Shown here piece after piece: positions 21,919 through 24,232 of a stretch of DNA of 24,232 nucleotides; position 1 is the first letter of the stretch; each line of letters begins with the position of its first letter. The DNA is from Acidobacteriota bacterium. Its GTDB lineage: Bacteria; Acidobacteriota; Terriglobia; Terriglobales; Acidobacteriaceae. The stretch is from NCBI GenBank assembly GCA_003225595.1, contig QIAR01000115.1, positions 1 through 24,232 of the forward strand, given 5' to 3'. Made by a program: the position numbers and the translations under genes. The notes below the pieces were generated by a model, which saw only the letters and a program-made list of their open reading frames with translations, ran no database searches and was not told where the DNA came from.

Positions 21919-23454
21919 ATGAGCCTCGGCGTTAATTTCTTGTCCTCAGTCAAAACCGCAACCTCACTCGGCAGTGTCAGCCCGAATCAGTCGGAGAAGC
22001 GAGAGCTGTCCTGCAGCGCCTTTGCGAGTGAGTTGTACCGACTGCTCGAGGAACATCAAATCCCCTACTGTGTCCTCAACCCCTGCGAACGGAATGCCGA
22101 CCAATGGTCCGACAACATCAAGGTTGTGGGTTATCTCCACGACTCTGCATTTCGCAAGCTTCTGCGCGTACTCGACGAATGCGGACTCTCCTATCGCGTC
22201 CTACCTCCCAAGGCATCGCCGCACCAAGGTCCGGCAAACATCGATTTGGCCATTCACCCGGATGACTTGCCACGATGTGCGGCGGTCCTCCGCAGTCTTA
22301 ACAATCAGGGCTATCGATTGGTACGGTGTCCGACTTCTTCCTTCACCGCGCATTACTTCACATTCATGTGGACGGAAGGGGCAAAACTGGATTCCATAAC
22401 GGTCAACTTAATTCATGAGTGGCGGCTCAAACTTCTCAATGTTCGAGAGGTGTTGGCCAAACGCCAAAAAGGCAAGGATCTCTGGCTGGCGCACCCGGAG
22501 GCAGAATTCACACACATGCTCCTGAGAGGCGTTCTGGAAGGGACAGACTTTCCCGATTATTCCCAGGATCAGCGCTCAACGGCTCTGGCTGACCAAGTTG
22601 GGAAAGCTTGGGTGGAGAAGTTGACTCGGGAACTTTTCGGGGAGAAATGGCAAGGTAATCTGTGGGACGCCTGCTCCAACAGTCGGTTTCGCATTCCCGG
22701 TGCAAAACTTCGAAGGCAGTTTTGGAAGAATGCCCTGGTGCATCACCCGTTGCGCTCGCTGCAGTTTTGGTTACGGGAGTGCTTGCGAATGATCAATGGT
22801 GGTCTAAGCCCCACAGGCGTGTTCATTGCTTTGCTGGGGCCGGACGGAGTTGGGAAGAGCAGCCTCATCAGCCAGCTTACCGCGGCAGTCGGAGGTGCGT
22901 TTCCGGAGCAACGGGTATTTCATTTTCGGCCGATGTTGTTTTGGTCAAGAAAGGGTACTGGCCCGGTAACCGATCCGCACGGAAAACCCCGGCGCCCGGC
23001 CTGGCAGTCGATGGCAAAGATCTGCAGTTTGGTTCTGGACTACTGTTTCGGCTACAGGTTCCTTGTCCGTCCAATGCTGCGCCGTTCCGGCTTTGTCGTC
23101 TTCGACCGCTACTTATACGACCTTTGGGTTGATACGAAACGCTATCGCTATGGAGGTCCGCTCTGGCTGGCAAGACTTGTCTGCTATCTTGTGCCCACGC
23201 CTGACCTGTTGTTTGTGCTTTCGGCGCCGCCCGAAGTGATAATCGCTCGCAAATCTGAGGTCCCGTTACAGGACTTACGGCTTCTGTGCAGCGCGTACCA
23301 GCGAATTGTCAACGAGCTGCCAAACGCGGTTCCGATCAACATGGATCGAAGCCTTGGTGAAGCAGTAACTGAAGCGTCTCAGACGATTATCGAACATTTG
23401 GCCGGGCAAGCATCCAGTGAGAAATTCTTCCTTGGTATTCCCCATGAACTTTGA
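21919..23454 (+). CDS. Nucleotidyltransferase-like / thymidylate-kinase-like fusion protein of an EPS locus
   Basis: This 511-aa cytoplasmic protein has two parts. Residues about 30-250 resemble the nucleotidyltransferase-fold proteins often found in polysaccharide loci (start LLEEHQIPYCVLN), but the usual metal-binding G-S-D-x-D is reduced to WSDNIKVV, so that half may be inactive. Residues about 300-495 form a P-loop kinase: GPDGVGKSSL (Walker A, about 307-316, Lys314), FDRYLYDLWVD (about 395-405, the DR-Y motif of thymidylate kinases) and PTPDLLFVLSAPPEVIIARK (about 430-449). Housekeeping thymidylate kinases are only about 210 aa, so this is not tmk. Its substrate in EPS synthesis is unknown; a nucleotide- or sugar-related phosphotransfer is possible. 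AAGG lies about 8 nt before ATG 21919. The next gene overlaps its end by 11 nt. Confidence 0.75.
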   Translation: MSLGVNFLSSVKTATSLGSVSPNQSEKRELSCSAFASELYRLLEEHQIPYCVLNPCERNADQWSDNIKVVGYLHDSAFRKLLRVLDECGLSYRVLPPKASPHQGPANIDLAIHPDDLPRCAAVLRSLNNQGYRLVRCPTSSFTAHYFTFMWTEGAKLDSITVNLIHEWRLKLLNVREVLAKRQKGKDLWLAHPEAEFTHMLLRGVLEGTDFPDYSQDQRSTALADQVGKAWVEKLTRELFGEKWQGNLWDACSNSRFRIPGAKLRRQFWKNALVHHPLRSLQFWLRECLRMINGGLSPTGVFIALLGPDGVGKSSLISQLTAAVGGAFPEQRVFHFRPMLFWSRKGTGPVTDPHGKPRRPAWQSMAKICSLVLDYCFGYRFLVRPMLRRSGFVVFDRYLYDLWVDTKRYRYGGPLWLARLVCYLVPTPDLLFVLSAPPEVIIARKSEVPLQDLRLLCSAYQRIVNELPNAVPINMDRSLGEAVTEASQTIIEHLAGQASSEKFFLGIPHEL

Positions 23455-24232
23455 AAAAACCGCCGACTTTGCCCCGGCCTACTCGCCTCTCCTTGATCGC
23501 ACGAGTGCCAAGATCGCGGTGCTTATTGGTGCCGCAATCATCGGAACAGCGATACCCCTCTATCCCGAGGCGTGCCTACCGATTCTGGGGCTGGCGTTCC
23601 TTTGCGTCGTAGTGAAGCAGCCGGAATTGGGTCTGCTGATGATTGTGGCATCTCTGGGCATCTTTACCGACGGGTGGAACAGAAATCGAGCGATCGACGA
23701 TCTGGTATACCGGATTAACATCGGGAAGGTTTATGTTACCGAGTTTGTCGTATACGGCTTTGCGTTCATCTACATCATCCGTAGAATCCTTCATCGTGAA
23801 AACAAAAAGCTGCTGAACTTCAAGAGTCCTCTTGACTGGATATTGCCTCTTTTTGCGCTGTGTATCGCTTTTTTCATGTTTTACGGATACGAGCTGACGC
23901 ACAATGCTGCCAAAGCCTTCGGCTACCACGGCGGACGGGTGGTCATCGTTGGCATCGTGTTCTACTTCCTGCTGGCAAATACGCTCTCCGGAACAGAGTC
24001 GGCAATAAGAGTGTTCAAATGGTTTTTCGTTGCGGGCACCCTCAAGGCGCTCTTTGGGTTGATGCGCTACGTCGGCGGCTTCAGCGGTGCAACGAACTCT
24101 TATCATGGGATTCCGGTTCCTTTTGTAGAAATACCCGAGACCTTTGCGCTCAGTGTCTGTGTCGCCGGCGCGGCGGCAGCGGTGGCCTTCGGGATCTTGA
24201 AGAAGAGTGAGCTTATCTTCGTAGCGGCAGCT
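23444..24232 (+). CDS. O-antigen ligase/polymerase-like membrane protein (3' end outside window)
   Basis: An open frame of 263 codons from ATG 23444 runs off the window. The start overlaps the end of the kinase-like gene by 11 nt, a sign of coupled translation. The N-terminus is hydrophilic for about 20 residues, then many hydrophobic segments follow: about 23-40, 43-58, 60-73, 102-115, 134-147, 164-180, 193-210 and 237-252. The second segment is followed by KQPELGLLMIVASLGIFTDG, a cadence common in Wzy/WaaL-type O-antigen ligase-like proteins of EPS loci (short helix pairs followed by a periplasmic loop with a lone membrane-side Arg/Lys). The large catalytic loop would be downstream of the window. 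It would polymerise or ligate EPS repeat units at the periplasmic face. Confidence 0.7.
   Translation, partial: MNFEKTADFAPAYSPLLDRTSAKIAVLIGAAIIGTAIPLYPEACLPILGLAFLCVVVKQPELGLLMIVASLGIFTDGWNRNRAIDDLVYRINIGKVYVTEFVVYGFAFIYIIRRILHRENKKLLNFKSPLDWILPLFALCIAFFMFYGYELTHNAAKAFGYHGGRVVIVGIVFYFLLANTLSGTESAIRVFKWFFVAGTLKALFGLMRYVGGFSGATNSYHGIPVPFVEIPETFALSVCVAGAAAAVAFGILKKSELIFVAAA

Noticed and set aside
23576..24106. 176-codon minus-strand frame at the window end
   Set aside because: It is antisense to the open O-antigen ligase-like frame, which has clear membrane helices and a coupled start.

Overview
The window looks like a chromosomal segment of a free-living, moderately GC-rich Gram-negative bacterium, most likely an Acidobacteriota (Terriglobales/Koribacter-like) member. 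This rests on the gene families and their mix: Nuo complex I next to AtpZ, an ExeA-like ATPase EPS locus, and a secreted kelch oxidase with Ig-like repeats. No rRNA or other phylogenetic marker is present, so the placement is an inference.

Layout. (1) 1-5997 is the end of a nuo operon: the last codons of nuoK, then nuoL, nuoM and nuoN, followed by a small AtpZ-like ATP synthase accessory gene. nuoN is split by one frameshift near 4807. The spacers before nuoL and nuoM carry short repeats. (2) 5998-12309 is a looser accessory region with long spacers: galE (UDP-glucose 4-epimerase), an Sfp-type phosphopantetheinyl transferase, a 41-codon secreted-peptide ORF directly upstream of a secreted galactose-oxidase-like copper radical oxidase with two Ig-like repeats, a possible 59-aa membrane protein and a small GIY-YIG-like protein. 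(3) 12331-13374 (minus strand) is a LuxR-type regulator whose receiver domain lacks the phospho-Asp and which carries a Sel1-like tail. (4) 13375-14202 is a regulatory spacer with a good sigma70-type promoter and a hairpin-rich leader. (5) 14203 to the end is an exopolysaccharide (EPS) locus on the plus strand: NusG-family antiterminator, ExeA-like AAA ATPase, Wza-type export protein, Wzc/Wzz-type chain-length protein, divergent CpsD-type ATPase, WbaP/WcaJ-type initiating sugar-phosphate transferase, a nucleotidyltransferase-like/thymidylate-kinase-like fusion and the start of an O-antigen ligase/polymerase-like membrane protein.

How the genes work together. The transferase loads the first sugar phosphate on undecaprenyl phosphate. 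Polymerisation and chain-length control would involve the last membrane protein and the Wzc/CpsD pair, and export goes through the Wza-type protein. galE could supply UDP-galactose. The NusG paralog probably promotes processive transcription of the long operon, perhaps through the structured leader. The order NusG - ExeA-like ATPase - Wza - Wzc - CpsD - sugar transferase resembles exosortase (PEP-CTERM/XrtA)-associated EPS loci, but no exosortase gene lies in the window.

The most notable unannotated content is a pair of decayed second copies inside the EPS locus: an exeA relic (18592-18785) and a nusG relic (19683-20186) on either side of the cpsD-like gene. They show that another nusG/exeA set once existed here. 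Other points of interest are the P-loop Lys-to-Cys change in the CpsD-like protein, the receiver domain without its Asp, the structured leader before nusG, and the copper-oxidase/secreted-peptide pair.
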